Source of the DNA: a virus
Reading direction: 5' to 3' (one strand)
Length of the DNA: 50,494 nucleotides
IMG/VR virus record: IMGVR_UViG_3300031718_000015
Span: 1-50,494 of that record
Shown here: positions 41,387 to 48,475 of the stretch, in pieces
How positions within the stretch are numbered: position 1 is the first letter of the stretch
Layout: each line of letters begins with the position of its first letter
Notes under the pieces: generated by a model
Seen by the model: the letters and a program-made list of their open reading frames with translations, nothing else
The model's database searches: none
Told to the model about the DNA's origin: nothing
Made by a program: the position numbers and the translations under genes

Positions 41387-41715
41387 CCGACCTCGAACAA
41401 TGGCAAGCGGCGTGTGAGCGGGTGGGCTATGAACAACACAGTTGTTGTAGGAACGACCATCCTGACCATATTCATGATTGGAGAGGAAGATGTGCAACTC
41501 GTAACTATCCGCCCCTCGGCGACCCCGCAGCGGTGGTGAAGATGTTGGAGTGGCTAGTTAAAGCGAACGACCCGACCTATCTACGTGCAAGGGAAAAAGC
41601 TAATGCCGTTCGTGATTTATGGATGGAGATTTGGAATGCCACCCGATATCACGGCGAAACGCTACCCCTCGCCCTCGCCGCCGCCGTGAACGCACTTCCA
41701 ACGGAGAAAGCATAA
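41383..41715 (+). CDS. 110-aa Cys/His-containing protein
   Basis: This 110-residue protein has an N-terminal Cys/His cluster (YEQHSCCRNDHPDHIHDWRGRCATRN) that could bind metal, and a helical C-terminus. ATG 41383 overlaps the XRE stop. The function is unknown. Confidence 0.5.
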   Translation: MTDLEQWQAACERVGYEQHSCCRNDHPDHIHDWRGRCATRNYPPLGDPAAVVKMLEWLVKANDPTYLRAREKANAVRDLWMEIWNATRYHGETLPLALAAAVNALPTEKA

Positions 41716-41716
41716 A

Positions 41717-42367
41717 ATGGGCGTCGTGATTCAGTTCTGGGGTGATGCTATTCAACCTGGGGATAAACCCGTTTTTATATTTCCACTAATACAGGGTTAT
41801 CTAAAAGGGCAAACACGTGACCCCACTAACACGGCGAACAACTTAGTTAGTTCGTTAAGTGGGATCGTATTGACCGGTTCTGATAGTGCTGGCTCAGTCA
41901 ACCTTGACCAGGTTGGTAATGCCGCCAACACCGAAGCCGGCCTGATAGTCGGGCCGCCACATGAAGACCCTTCGACAGGACAGGTAGCCAACCTTACGGT
42001 TCAAACATCTAAGAATGGCAAGGCACTACAAAACGGTGTGGGCGTCCTCGCCGAGATCGGCGCAAGTGGTATCTATTCTTACACTCTCGATTCCACCGAA
42101 ACTCAAGAACCAGGCTCCCTTCTCGTTGCGGTCGAACCCATTAACCCCAAGGCCATCACCGACGTCTATATCTACCCCGCGTTTCTCAATTGTCGTATCA
42201 TGAAACCTGGTATACCTATCACTAAAGTTACGCGTGAGTCTATTCTCGAAGCCCTAACCGGCCCGAATAGCCCCTTTAGTAATCTCGAAAACTACATCAA
42301 CCAAGCCATTCGTGATCTACTCGGTAACCAAATGACCACCAAACCAACCTTTCGTAGGGATAGTTAA
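41717..42367 (+). CDS. 216-aa hypothetical beta-rich protein
   Basis: This 216-residue protein has an N-terminal half of alternating strands with few Cys (VVIQFWGDAIQPGDKPVFIFPLIQ, GIVLTGSDSAG) and a helical C-terminus (NLENYINQAIRDLLGN). The N-terminal half looks like an immunoglobulin-like or BppU-type fibre domain, odd in an early operon. It is directly coupled to the transglycosylase-like gene, so the two may act at the cell envelope. Confidence 0.5.
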   Translation: MGVVIQFWGDAIQPGDKPVFIFPLIQGYLKGQTRDPTNTANNLVSSLSGIVLTGSDSAGSVNLDQVGNAANTEAGLIVGPPHEDPSTGQVANLTVQTSKNGKALQNGVGVLAEIGASGIYSYTLDSTETQEPGSLLVAVEPINPKAITDVYIYPAFLNCRIMKPGIPITKVTRESILEALTGPNSPFSNLENYINQAIRDLLGNQMTTKPTFRRDS

Positions 42368-42715
42368 ATGGACCCCGACACCTTTGCAGAGATTCTCGGT
42401 CTCGTCGAATCCGATGGTAACCCCAACGCCAAACTAGGTGACGGTGGTCGCGCATTTGGTCGCTGGCAAGTCCACCCCGACTGGGTCTTTGAATGGGCCC
42501 TGCGTCTAAAGGTCACGCCCAAACTCAATGAGCTGTGGGACGACTTCATGCGTCGTCTAATCAAAGCCTTCTACAACTTTCCATTTCACCTGAAGCTTCA
42601 ACCCATAGAGGTCGCGATGACATTCCATATTGGCCACATCACACATGTCGGGCAACCCAATTGGGACGATGATTATGCAACGAGGTTCAAGTTCTACGCC
42701 GCGCAGCAGCATTAG
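42368..42715 (+). CDS. Lytic-transglycosylase-like small protein
   Basis: This 115-residue protein has a lysozyme-like pattern, FAEILGLVESDGNPNAKLGDGGRAFGRWQVHPDWV: an N-terminal acidic residue (E14 in LVESDGN) followed by the GxAFGxxQ signature of SLT-type transglycosylases. It is short for a full enzyme and has no signal peptide. It begins one base after the previous stop. It could be the endolysin although it lies in the early unit, or an early cell-wall enzyme. Its stop TAG is inside the 18-bp promoter box. Confidence 0.6.
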   Translation: MDPDTFAEILGLVESDGNPNAKLGDGGRAFGRWQVHPDWVFEWALRLKVTPKLNELWDDFMRRLIKAFYNFPFHLKLQPIEVAMTFHIGHITHVGQPNWDDDYATRFKFYAAQQH

Positions 42716-42728
42716 ATCATTTCATGCT
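42711..42728 (+). repeat. 18-bp promoter-upstream box, copy 4
   Basis: ATTAGATCATTTCATGCT contains the stop codon TAG of the transglycosylase-like gene and ends seven bases before the -35 of early promoter 4. Confidence 0.7.
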
Positions 42729-42735
42729 GCTATGC

Positions 42736-42764
42736 TTGATTGATCATAGGCATTCTGCTATAAT
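42736..42764 (+). promoter_or_regulatory. Early promoter 4 (consensus -10, extended)
   Basis: TTGATT-17 bp-TATAAT with TGC before the -10. The predicted +1 is near 42771; GGAGG and then ATG 42791 follow, so this promoter gives a conventional leader. Confidence 0.85.
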
Positions 42765-42790
42765 GCAGTCACAACGGAGGACCAATTTAG

Positions 42791-43006
42791 ATGGCAAGGC
42801 TTTCTAGCACTTCTACAGGAACCGATATCACGGTCGAACCCAAGCTCATCTCCAAACCGGTGAATGAGCTAACGGACGACGAGTTACTCGCGGAGATCGA
42901 ACGCCTACGTGGGGAGCGTGGGACAGCTGTCCAGGCTGCGCGTCGGGGTGGCGGACCGAGTGGACCAAGACCATCACAACCAATCAAATTGGGAGATCTG
43001 GGCTAG
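42791..43006 (+). CDS. 71-aa tagged protein ending IKLGDLG
   Basis: This 71-residue protein has a polar N-terminus, an acidic helix (NELTDDELLAEIERLRGERG) and a basic, Gly/Pro-rich C-terminus (AARRGGGPSGPRPSQ) ending PIKLGDLG. It is almost only a helix plus flexible tag carrier, which suggests it may be the free or competing form of the tag. It has its own promoter (42736-42764) and GGAGG. The tag codons contain GGGAG for the next gene's GTG start. Confidence 0.65.
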   Translation: MARLSSTSTGTDITVEPKLISKPVNELTDDELLAEIERLRGERGTAVQAARRGGGPSGPRPSQPIKLGDLG

Positions 43007-43194
43007 TGCGCATAAAAGTCTATGTGCTTAACATTGATGGATCTGTAACACTGCGTGAAGAGTTCGTGCCTGGGGAGGTTAAGAAAATTAGGTGTGAAGG
43101 CGAACAATTTAGTGTTGAGTTCACAGGACCATCCGCCTTAGGTCGAACATCAAGCACTCAAAATATCCAAGCTATTGAGGTCACTGATGACTAA
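43006..43194 (+). CDS. 62-aa hypothetical beta-type protein
   Basis: This 62-residue protein begins with GTG overlapping the previous TAG. It is mostly strand-forming (RIKVYVLNIDGSVTLREEFVPGEVKKIRCEG). No family is recognised. It overlaps the next gene by eight bases. Confidence 0.5.
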   Translation: MRIKVYVLNIDGSVTLREEFVPGEVKKIRCEGEQFSVEFTGPSALGRTSSTQNIQAIEVTDD

Positions 43195-43510
43195 GGAACA
43201 ACTCGACAAAATCGTCCAACAAAACATCGACGATGGGGCGGCATTCCCATATCTACTAACCCATTGTCCCCGCTCACTAGCTCTCCTCGACGAACTCCTC
43301 AAAAAGGGCCAGGACACCCACGAGCCAATGGACTGGATTGCACTCGGTCTCAATGGCAATCGTGACCATGCCATCGACCACCTTCGTAAAATGATGGGAC
43401 CACGCCTTATCGGCGATCACGACAATCACTGGCTCAACGCGGTGTGTCGCTTGATGTTCTGCCTAGAATTACTCGAGGCCGCGAAAGATGTTCAAACCCC
43501 TGGGACATAG
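43187..43510 (+). CDS. DUF5664-like (dATP/dGTP diphosphohydrolase N-terminal-like) protein
   Basis: This 107-residue helical protein has the pattern RDHAIDHLRKMMG...GDHDNHWLNAVCRLMFCLELLEA. It resembles the small phage family annotated as dATP/dGTP diphosphohydrolase N-terminal domain (HxxxA/HHL followed by HLxHAACxLLFLLEL). Known members hydrolyse dNTPs or have unproven activity. It is next to GroES, with a 23-base overlap. No PurZ-like gene is present, so a base-substituted genome is not implied. Confidence 0.5.
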   Translation: MTKEQLDKIVQQNIDDGAAFPYLLTHCPRSLALLDELLKKGQDTHEPMDWIALGLNGNRDHAIDHLRKMMGPRLIGDHDNHWLNAVCRLMFCLELLEAAKDVQTPGT

Positions 43511-43778
43511 AATACTCGTGAAACGCTGGCCCGAAGTCGAAGAACGTGAGAGTGGTCTAATCCTGCCAGCGGCGGCCCGTGAGCTACCACAAATCGGCCG
43601 TGTCATCGCGGTGAGCGGCCCCATTGACGTTGAGGTGGGAGATGACGTGATATTCGAGAAGTTTGTCAAAACCGACTATCGAATCTACATCAAAGACAAC
43701 GAGTACTTACTCTTACCTTATGACGCTCTCTACGCTGTGATTGTCGGTGGCGTGAGCGGGATAGCTATTGCAGGATGA
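43488..43778 (+). CDS. groES: GroES-like co-chaperonin
   Basis: This 96-residue protein matches Cpn10: MFKPLGHRILVKR at the N-terminus, a mobile-loop region with GLILP in place of GGIVL, then IGRVIAVSGP and VEVGDDVIFEKF. It probably replaces or supplements host GroES to fold the phage capsid protein with host GroEL, as T4 gp31 does. No GroEL is encoded. The C-terminal tail is longer than usual because it runs into dyad copy 8, which supplies its last residues and the TGA stop. Confidence 0.85.
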   Translation: MFKPLGHRILVKRWPEVEERESGLILPAAARELPQIGRVIAVSGPIDVEVGDDVIFEKFVKTDYRIYIKDNEYLLLPYDALYAVIVGGVSGIAIAG

Positions 43779-43783
43779 AATAG
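43765..43783 (+). repeat. Intercistronic dyad copy 8
   Basis: The core CTATTGCA-GGA-TGAAATAG is followed by ATATG, the start of the next gene. The upstream gene reads through the first arm as IAIAG and stops at the TGA in the second arm. Orientation B. Confidence 0.9.
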
Positions 43784-43785
43784 AT

Positions 43786-44805
43786 ATGCCTTTATCTGAC
43801 GTAATTCTCGACAAGGAATGGTACGATAACTCGCTGGTCGACCTAATGTTGGCTTGCAAACGCAAAGCCTTCATTGCCAGAATCTACAACGGTGGTCTTG
43901 AAGCCGGTGTGGGTTATGGTGCTCTCTTCGGCACCTGTATGCACGGCTTTAGAGCCACTTACTATAGCTGGTGGGGCAAAGAGAGCGAAGAACGTCGCCG
44001 GCTTCGTGGCATGCGTAAGTTTCTAGAGCTTCACGAAGAACTCTTCAAGGGTCCGATGTTAGATACCCTCGATAGCAAGCACACCAAAGAAGCCGGCCTG
44101 GGTATGATTGATCACTATTGTGATAGTTATCTCCAAGAGGATACGCTCCTAAAGCCCATAGCGGTAGAGCTATCCGGTGCCATCGAGATCAAGCCCCGCG
44201 ACGGCGACCCTTTCGACTTCGTGCCCTTCTGGTACGCCTTTAAGATTGACGGTATTCACCAACGCCTTTCTTATGGTGATTATTGGGTCGCTGAGATGAA
44301 AAACACTGGTGGTGGTGTCGCACGTGAACTCAAGAAGCTCCGCTTATCACGTCAACCGACTGGTTATGTCTATTGCGCTCGTCAGTTTCCTGGCCCGCCC
44401 GTCTCTGGTTGTATGCCCGACGTCAATGGCGTGATGGTCAAGACCCGTGAATGCCAACGCGATTTCTACCCCAAAACTCAACGAGACACCGACCAGTGGC
44501 GCCTGGAAACCATCAACATCGTCGAAGACTGGCGACGAATAGCTGATCTCATAGAGCACCGTAATGAAAGTGACAAAAGACTCACCTTCGAGCAAATCCT
44601 CTCACTCTACTATCAAAATACCGCCGAGTGCACTTCATACGGTCTGTGTGCTTTCTACGACATCTGTCGAGATGGATTCTCTCCCGCGACTCTTGCGGCG
44701 TTTCGGCGTAATAGTTGGAACCCGCTCGAAGATCAAACGCACCTTGAAAGGAAAGAAATCAAAACAGCCGAGGGGCTAATGGAAATTCACGAGGTGACAC
44801 CCTAA
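43786..44805 (+). CDS. Cas4/RecB-like PD-(D/E)xK nuclease with Fe-S cysteines
   Basis: This 339-residue protein has the Cas4-like layout: YGALFGTCMHGF near the N-terminus, catalytic D155 in FKIDGIHQRL and E170-M-K172 in WVAEMKNTGG. One N-terminal Cys (C24 in LACKRKAF) and three C-terminal Cys (C282, C288, C294 in ECTSYGLCAFYDIC) fit a 4Fe-4S cluster. Such nucleases resect DNA ends in phage recombination. It overlaps the Sak4-like gene by one base, suggesting a shared role in recombination-dependent replication. ATG 43786 is the end of dyad copy 8. Confidence 0.8.
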   Translation: MPLSDVILDKEWYDNSLVDLMLACKRKAFIARIYNGGLEAGVGYGALFGTCMHGFRATYYSWWGKESEERRRLRGMRKFLELHEELFKGPMLDTLDSKHTKEAGLGMIDHYCDSYLQEDTLLKPIAVELSGAIEIKPRDGDPFDFVPFWYAFKIDGIHQRLSYGDYWVAEMKNTGGGVARELKKLRLSRQPTGYVYCARQFPGPPVSGCMPDVNGVMVKTRECQRDFYPKTQRDTDQWRLETINIVEDWRRIADLIEHRNESDKRLTFEQILSLYYQNTAECTSYGLCAFYDICRDGFSPATLAAFRRNSWNPLEDQTHLERKEIKTAEGLMEIHEVTP

Positions 44806-45677
44806 TGCAATTCACGGTTGAGCAAATCGACAATCTACTCTACACCAACTTCCTAATAGTGGGTCCCTACAAAACCGGCAAGACCGAGAGCCTGGCCACG
44901 CTACATAAACTGCTAACTCGCAAGTGGGTCCAAGGCAAGAAGCTCCATGTTCATGACTTCGACGAGGGTATTCAACCCCTCATTCGAGTCGCTCGCCGCG
45001 AAGGTTGGATAAACGAGGTTGTTCCATTTCGTTACCCACGAGTTGGTGGTGAGAAAATCAAAGACGGCACAGGTATATTTCGAACCAAAGAACCCTACCT
45101 TGATTTTCTCATGTATGTCAACCGACTCTATGATCATGTCGATGCCACTGGTTCTCGTTGGAAAGACGACTTTGTTAACGACGCCCCTTATGCTATTGTG
45201 GTTGATAGTCTGACCGCGATTCAGGACGACATTATGGGCTTCACTCTTACCCTTCGTAACAAAGAACTTGGTGACGAACGAGTCGACGGTCGGGCCGAAT
45301 TTGGTCTGCAAATGGGTAAAATCGTCGAGACCATTCGCTCTCTACGTGCCTTACCTTGCTTCACCGTCTGGCTTGCCCACGAACAAACCAAGATGGGTAC
45401 TGTCAAGATGCCGAGTGCCCCAAAGGGTGCTCCACCCATTGCACCACGTGAGACCGGTATCATCAACAAGCTCCCACTAGTCACGGGCCAGCTTGCTGAG
45501 CGTATCGGGGCTGAGTTCGGGGCAGTGCTATTCACAATTGTGGAACCAGTATCATCCACACAATCCAATTACATGTGGATAACCCGCCCCGATGGTGAGA
45601 TTCGTGGCGCCGGCACACGGCTCAAAGAAGGGCTACCCCTTAAGATAGCCCAAGACTTCAACTTGGTAGTAGACTAA
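44805..45677 (+). CDS. Sak4-like RecA-fold ATPase (AAA_24)
   Basis: This 290-residue protein has Walker A GPYKTGKT (20-27), Walker B YAIVVDSLTA (D134) and a C-terminal region typical of AAA_24/Sak4 proteins, which bind single-stranded DNA and promote strand annealing or exchange. Its neighbours, a Cas4-like nuclease and an SSB-like protein, complete a phage recombination set. It overlaps both neighbours by one base (TAATG). Confidence 0.8.
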   Translation: MQFTVEQIDNLLYTNFLIVGPYKTGKTESLATLHKLLTRKWVQGKKLHVHDFDEGIQPLIRVARREGWINEVVPFRYPRVGGEKIKDGTGIFRTKEPYLDFLMYVNRLYDHVDATGSRWKDDFVNDAPYAIVVDSLTAIQDDIMGFTLTLRNKELGDERVDGRAEFGLQMGKIVETIRSLRALPCFTVWLAHEQTKMGTVKMPSAPKGAPPIAPRETGIINKLPLVTGQLAERIGAEFGAVLFTIVEPVSSTQSNYMWITRPDGEIRGAGTRLKEGLPLKIAQDFNLVVD

Positions 45678-46465
45678 TGTTCTGTCTCGACTGCGGCTCC
45701 GAATCAACATCCCCAATCTGTCCCATCTGTGAGGCTCGTTCTAAACATGACCATGACCAATACATGCGCACCACGTGGCCCGCCGTCTTTGCAATGGGTC
45801 CGGCTAAACCACTTTTATTCACGCGTAACATAATTCAATCAGGACGCACAAAACATGCTAACGATCTCTCAAATCCTGGCCGAACTACAACGCCGAGTGG
45901 CGGAAATCGATCGAGTGATCTCGGTCCTCAACACGCTCAAGGAGCAAAACTAATGGCCCGCATAACCAGTTCTGCTGAAAACACGGTCATCATGACAGCC
46001 TTCCCTGAATCAAAACTCATCTCGCACTTTAGTGCATATGAAGCCAAGGTGTCTGAGACACAAGAAGACGGCACCGGTGGCAATCCAATGCTCGTGTGTG
46101 AATTTATAGTCGACGAAGCCCCCTATAAAGATCGTCGCGTGGGCTTCTATAATGTCATGATCGGGGGCAAGACCAAGAAGGGACAACCCATGCCCATCCG
46201 GCAACTGCTCGAACTAATTGATGCTCTGGGGGTCGGCTGGACCACCAGTCCAGGCGGGCCACTCGTCGCGCGACCATTCAAAAAGGTCAAGGCTGATGAC
46301 GGATCATTCTTATTTGTTGATCCTGATACCAACCAGCGCATCGCGACCATTGAATACGACCCAGAGGACTTCAAGAACAAACAGTGTCGGGTGCAATACG
46401 GTATCCGCAAACAACAAGGCTCCGATCGGGCCTTCAACGAGGTGCGTTCGGTAGAACCTCTCTAA
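45677..46465 (+). CDS. Zinc-ribbon-headed frame reading through into the SSB-like gene (long form)
   Basis: Starting at ATG 45677, which overlaps the Sak4-like stop, the frame encodes a zinc ribbon (MFCLDCGSESTSPICPIC), a low-complexity stretch, and then enters the SSB-like protein in the same frame with no stop. A separate 32-residue gene lies in another frame inside this middle part. The region may be a real 262-residue fusion, or a small zinc-ribbon gene that has lost its stop. The low-complexity stretch reads like out-of-frame sequence. Confidence 0.4.
   Translation: MFCLDCGSESTSPICPICEARSKHDHDQYMRTTWPAVFAMGPAKPLLFTRNIIQSGRTKHANDLSNPGRTTTPSGGNRSSDLGPQHAQGAKLMARITSSAENTVIMTAFPESKLISHFSAYEAKVSETQEDGTGGNPMLVCEFIVDEAPYKDRRVGFYNVMIGGKTKKGQPMPIRQLLELIDALGVGWTTSPGGPLVARPFKKVKADDGSFLFVDPDTNQRIATIEYDPEDFKNKQCRVQYGIRKQQGSDRAFNEVRSVEPL
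45855..45953 (+). CDS. 32-aa coiled-coil micropeptide
   Basis: This 32-residue frame (MLTISQILAELQRRVAEIDR...) is a clean amphipathic helix. It ends AAGGAGCAAAACTAATG, so its last codons form the ribosome-binding site of the SSB-like gene and its stop overlaps the next start. It may be a real tiny protein or a translational-coupling leader. Confidence 0.45.
   Translation: MLTISQILAELQRRVAEIDRVISVLNTLKEQN
45953..46465 (+). CDS. SSB-like single-stranded DNA-binding protein
   Basis: This 170-residue protein has a beta-rich pattern of an OB-fold or DUF669-type SSB-like protein (SKLISHFSAYEAKVSETQ, MLVCEFIVDEAPYKDRRVGFYNVMIGGK, TIEYDPEDFKNKQCRVQYGI) after the Sak4-like gene. AAGGAG lies before ATG 45953. 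It probably coats single-stranded DNA in replication and recombination. It lacks the acidic tail of bacterial SSB. Confidence 0.6.
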   Translation: MARITSSAENTVIMTAFPESKLISHFSAYEAKVSETQEDGTGGNPMLVCEFIVDEAPYKDRRVGFYNVMIGGKTKKGQPMPIRQLLELIDALGVGWTTSPGGPLVARPFKKVKADDGSFLFVDPDTNQRIATIEYDPEDFKNKQCRVQYGIRKQQGSDRAFNEVRSVEPL

Positions 46466-46516
46466 ACATTGTGAGCTGGCCGTTTTAACCCTCCCAGGTC
46501 GGCGGCCACTTGCATA

Positions 46517-46559
46517 GGGGTGTGGGGAGAGTTTGGCCCCACCAATCGACCCACACCCC
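46517..46559 (+). terminator. Strong hairpin, possible terminator or attenuator
   Basis: A perfect 10-bp stem, GGGGTGTGGG with CCCACACCCC, encloses 23 bases that contain a competing GGGG/CCCC pair. It is followed by GCTTTAATATT, only a weak T-run. It lies in the 125-base gap after the SSB-like gene. Confidence 0.55.
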
Positions 46560-46591
46560 GCTTTAATATTAGGATGTTGAGGTGAATAGCG

Positions 46592-46840
46592 GTGAGATGT
46601 CCGAATCCAACATGTCGTAGTGCACGAATCTCGAACCTTAACACATGGCAACCAGATGACGCAGGGATTATAGCTGAACTTCGTGGGCTTAATATCACCC
46701 GTCGCCGCAAGAAATGTGGTGCCTGTAATGAAGTGTTCTTTACCGTCGAATGTGACGAGAAGGACTTTCTTCATCTACGCCGCAAAACGGGCCGGCTTGA
46801 AGTATCTCAACCTTCAGTCCGTCCAGGTATGACTAAATGA
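46592..46840 (+). CDS. NrdR-like zinc-ribbon protein
   Basis: This 82-residue protein has a zinc ribbon of NrdR type: CPNPTC at the start and CGACNEVFFTVE near residue 50, separated by an RRRKK-containing segment. NrdR's ribbon binds DNA and represses ribonucleotide-reductase genes, but the ATP-cone domain is missing here. It might titrate host NrdR boxes. The GTG start follows GAGG. It overlaps the methyltransferase gene. Confidence 0.65.
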   Translation: MRCPNPTCRSARISNLNTWQPDDAGIIAELRGLNITRRRKKCGACNEVFFTVECDEKDFLHLRRKTGRLEVSQPSVRPGMTK

Positions 46841-48207
46841 GTGCCAACTATCATGACGTCCCGCTCAAAAACATCATCATCGGCGAACGCTTCCGAATCG
46901 ACTACGGCGATATGGACGGACTTAAACGTTCTATTGAGAAATTTGGCCTTGCGTTTGAGCCAGTCCTCTTGGACCGTGCAAACAACCTCCTCGCTGGCGG
47001 TCGTCGTTTCAGAGCTTACAGCGAGCTTGGTCGTGGCACAATACCTGCTATCTACCTTGACGAAGTCGACGAGATTCTCAAACGTGAAATCGAACTCGAA
47101 GAAAACATCCAGCGCAAAGAACTCGACTGGCAAGAAGCGGTCAAACTAGCTGATGAAATTCACCGTCTCAAGACGGAAAAATACGCGGGTCAGATGGCGC
47201 CGGCCCGCGACGACCTTACCAGCGGTCCAGTCCTTTCTGATGAAGAACGCGAACGCGCGCATCGTTCTGTCCCCGCTTGGACCCAAAACAACACCGCCGA
47301 CCTACTTGACATCTCACCTGCGAACCTCACACGCAAACTTTACCTTGCTCGTGCAATGGAAGTCATGCCCGAACTCGCTAACGAAGACAGCGAAAGCGCG
47401 GCTCTTAAAAAGATTGACCGACGACTTGAAGACCTGGAACGCGAGTATAGTTATCGTAGACTCAAACTCGAAGGGAAACTAAATGAAGAAGGCCAAGTCT
47501 TACTAGGAGATTGTTGTGAGCTACTCGAAAAGCTCGATGACAAATCCATCGACTGTATTATTATCGATCCGCCGTACGGAGTCCTCGAAGCAGGAGGAAT
47601 TGGACGATACGAACAACACTTCGACGATGACCCTGTTACAGCTATGCGAACTCTATCAATCGCAGCCAAAGAGCTTCAAAGAGTAGCTAAGGATGACGCG
47701 CACATCTACATATTTTTCGGCATCAAAATGTGGGAACAAACGCGTGGTATATTTACTAGCCTTGGTTTTGACCCTGATCCTATTCCCCTCGTGTGGGTTA
47801 AGACCACCGGCTCGGTCGTGGATTGGGACTTCCGCTATGCAAACTACTGGGAACCAATTCTGTTCATTAGTAACCACTCTCGACGCCTCGCATTTAAGCG
47901 ACCAAATGTTTTCCAATACGATTCCGTCGCAAACAACCTGCGAGCTAACGTTGCCGAGAAGCCAGTCGAGCTTATCAGTGAATTGCTACGACTGTCTACA
48001 AATGAAGGAGATTTGGTCCTCGACTGCTTTGCAGGGAGCGGGGTTGTCGGAGTAGCGGCCAAGCAACTTAAACGGCGATTCATTCTCATGGAGAAAGACC
48101 AATCACAATGGAACGAGATACAAGTGCGCTTGGCCGCTGTCAGTGCATTAGCGAGCGAAGAATTGACGAGCCAGTCTGCGAACAATTCGTCCCCCAAGGA
48201 ACAATAA
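46837..48207 (+). CDS. ParB-domain/DNA methyltransferase fusion
   Basis: This 456-residue protein has an N-terminal ParB/Srx-like domain (GGRRFRAYSELG at 54-65, ELEENIQRKELDW at 86-98). A helix-turn-helix (NNTADLLDISPANLTRKLYLA, about 151-171) follows, then an N6-adenine/N4-cytosine methyltransferase with DPPY (244-247) and DCFAGSG (396-402). The motif order fits the beta group. Such fusions are frequent in phages and modify phage DNA to evade restriction; the target is not known. It overlaps the NrdR-like gene by four bases. Confidence 0.9.
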   Translation: MSANYHDVPLKNIIIGERFRIDYGDMDGLKRSIEKFGLAFEPVLLDRANNLLAGGRRFRAYSELGRGTIPAIYLDEVDEILKREIELEENIQRKELDWQEAVKLADEIHRLKTEKYAGQMAPARDDLTSGPVLSDEERERAHRSVPAWTQNNTADLLDISPANLTRKLYLARAMEVMPELANEDSESAALKKIDRRLEDLEREYSYRRLKLEGKLNEEGQVLLGDCCELLEKLDDKSIDCIIIDPPYGVLEAGGIGRYEQHFDDDPVTAMRTLSIAAKELQRVAKDDAHIYIFFGIKMWEQTRGIFTSLGFDPDPIPLVWVKTTGSVVDWDFRYANYWEPILFISNHSRRLAFKRPNVFQYDSVANNLRANVAEKPVELISELLRLSTNEGDLVLDCFAGSGVVGVAAKQLKRRFILMEKDQSQWNEIQVRLAAVSALASEELTSQSANNSSPKEQ

Positions 48208-48259
48208 GTCTATTCACCTTATTGTGTCTAACCTGCCGGCATTGGATATGGTGTCATAA

Positions 48260-48475
48260 ATGAGTGCCTTCACGATCGATAACATAAAACGTGCCCAAGA
48301 TAACTGGGAACGTCTCCACAAATACAACGACCAAACCTGGTGCACTAATTGGATACGTCAATATCTACGAGTGAATTGTGGATTTGTGGTTATTAGAACA
48401 CCCACAACAGCTGATAATTTAGAGTGGGACCTACGACAAATTTATGAAACGATTTGGAGACTACCATCCCGATGA
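48260..48475 (+). CDS. 71-aa hypothetical protein
   Basis: This 71-residue protein is charged and aromatic (NIKRAQDNWERLHKYNDQTWCTNWIRQYLRV). It is probably a helical small domain. It overlaps the next gene by ATGA. No family is recognised. Confidence 0.5.
   Translation: MSAFTIDNIKRAQDNWERLHKYNDQTWCTNWIRQYLRVNCGFVVIRTPTTADNLEWDLRQIYETIWRLPSR

Noticed and set aside
43187-43510. Evidence for a 2-aminoadenine (Z) genome
   Set aside because: A dATP/dGTP diphosphohydrolase-like gene is present but no PurZ-like gene is seen, and the polymerase has a UDG-like head not linked to Z-genomes.
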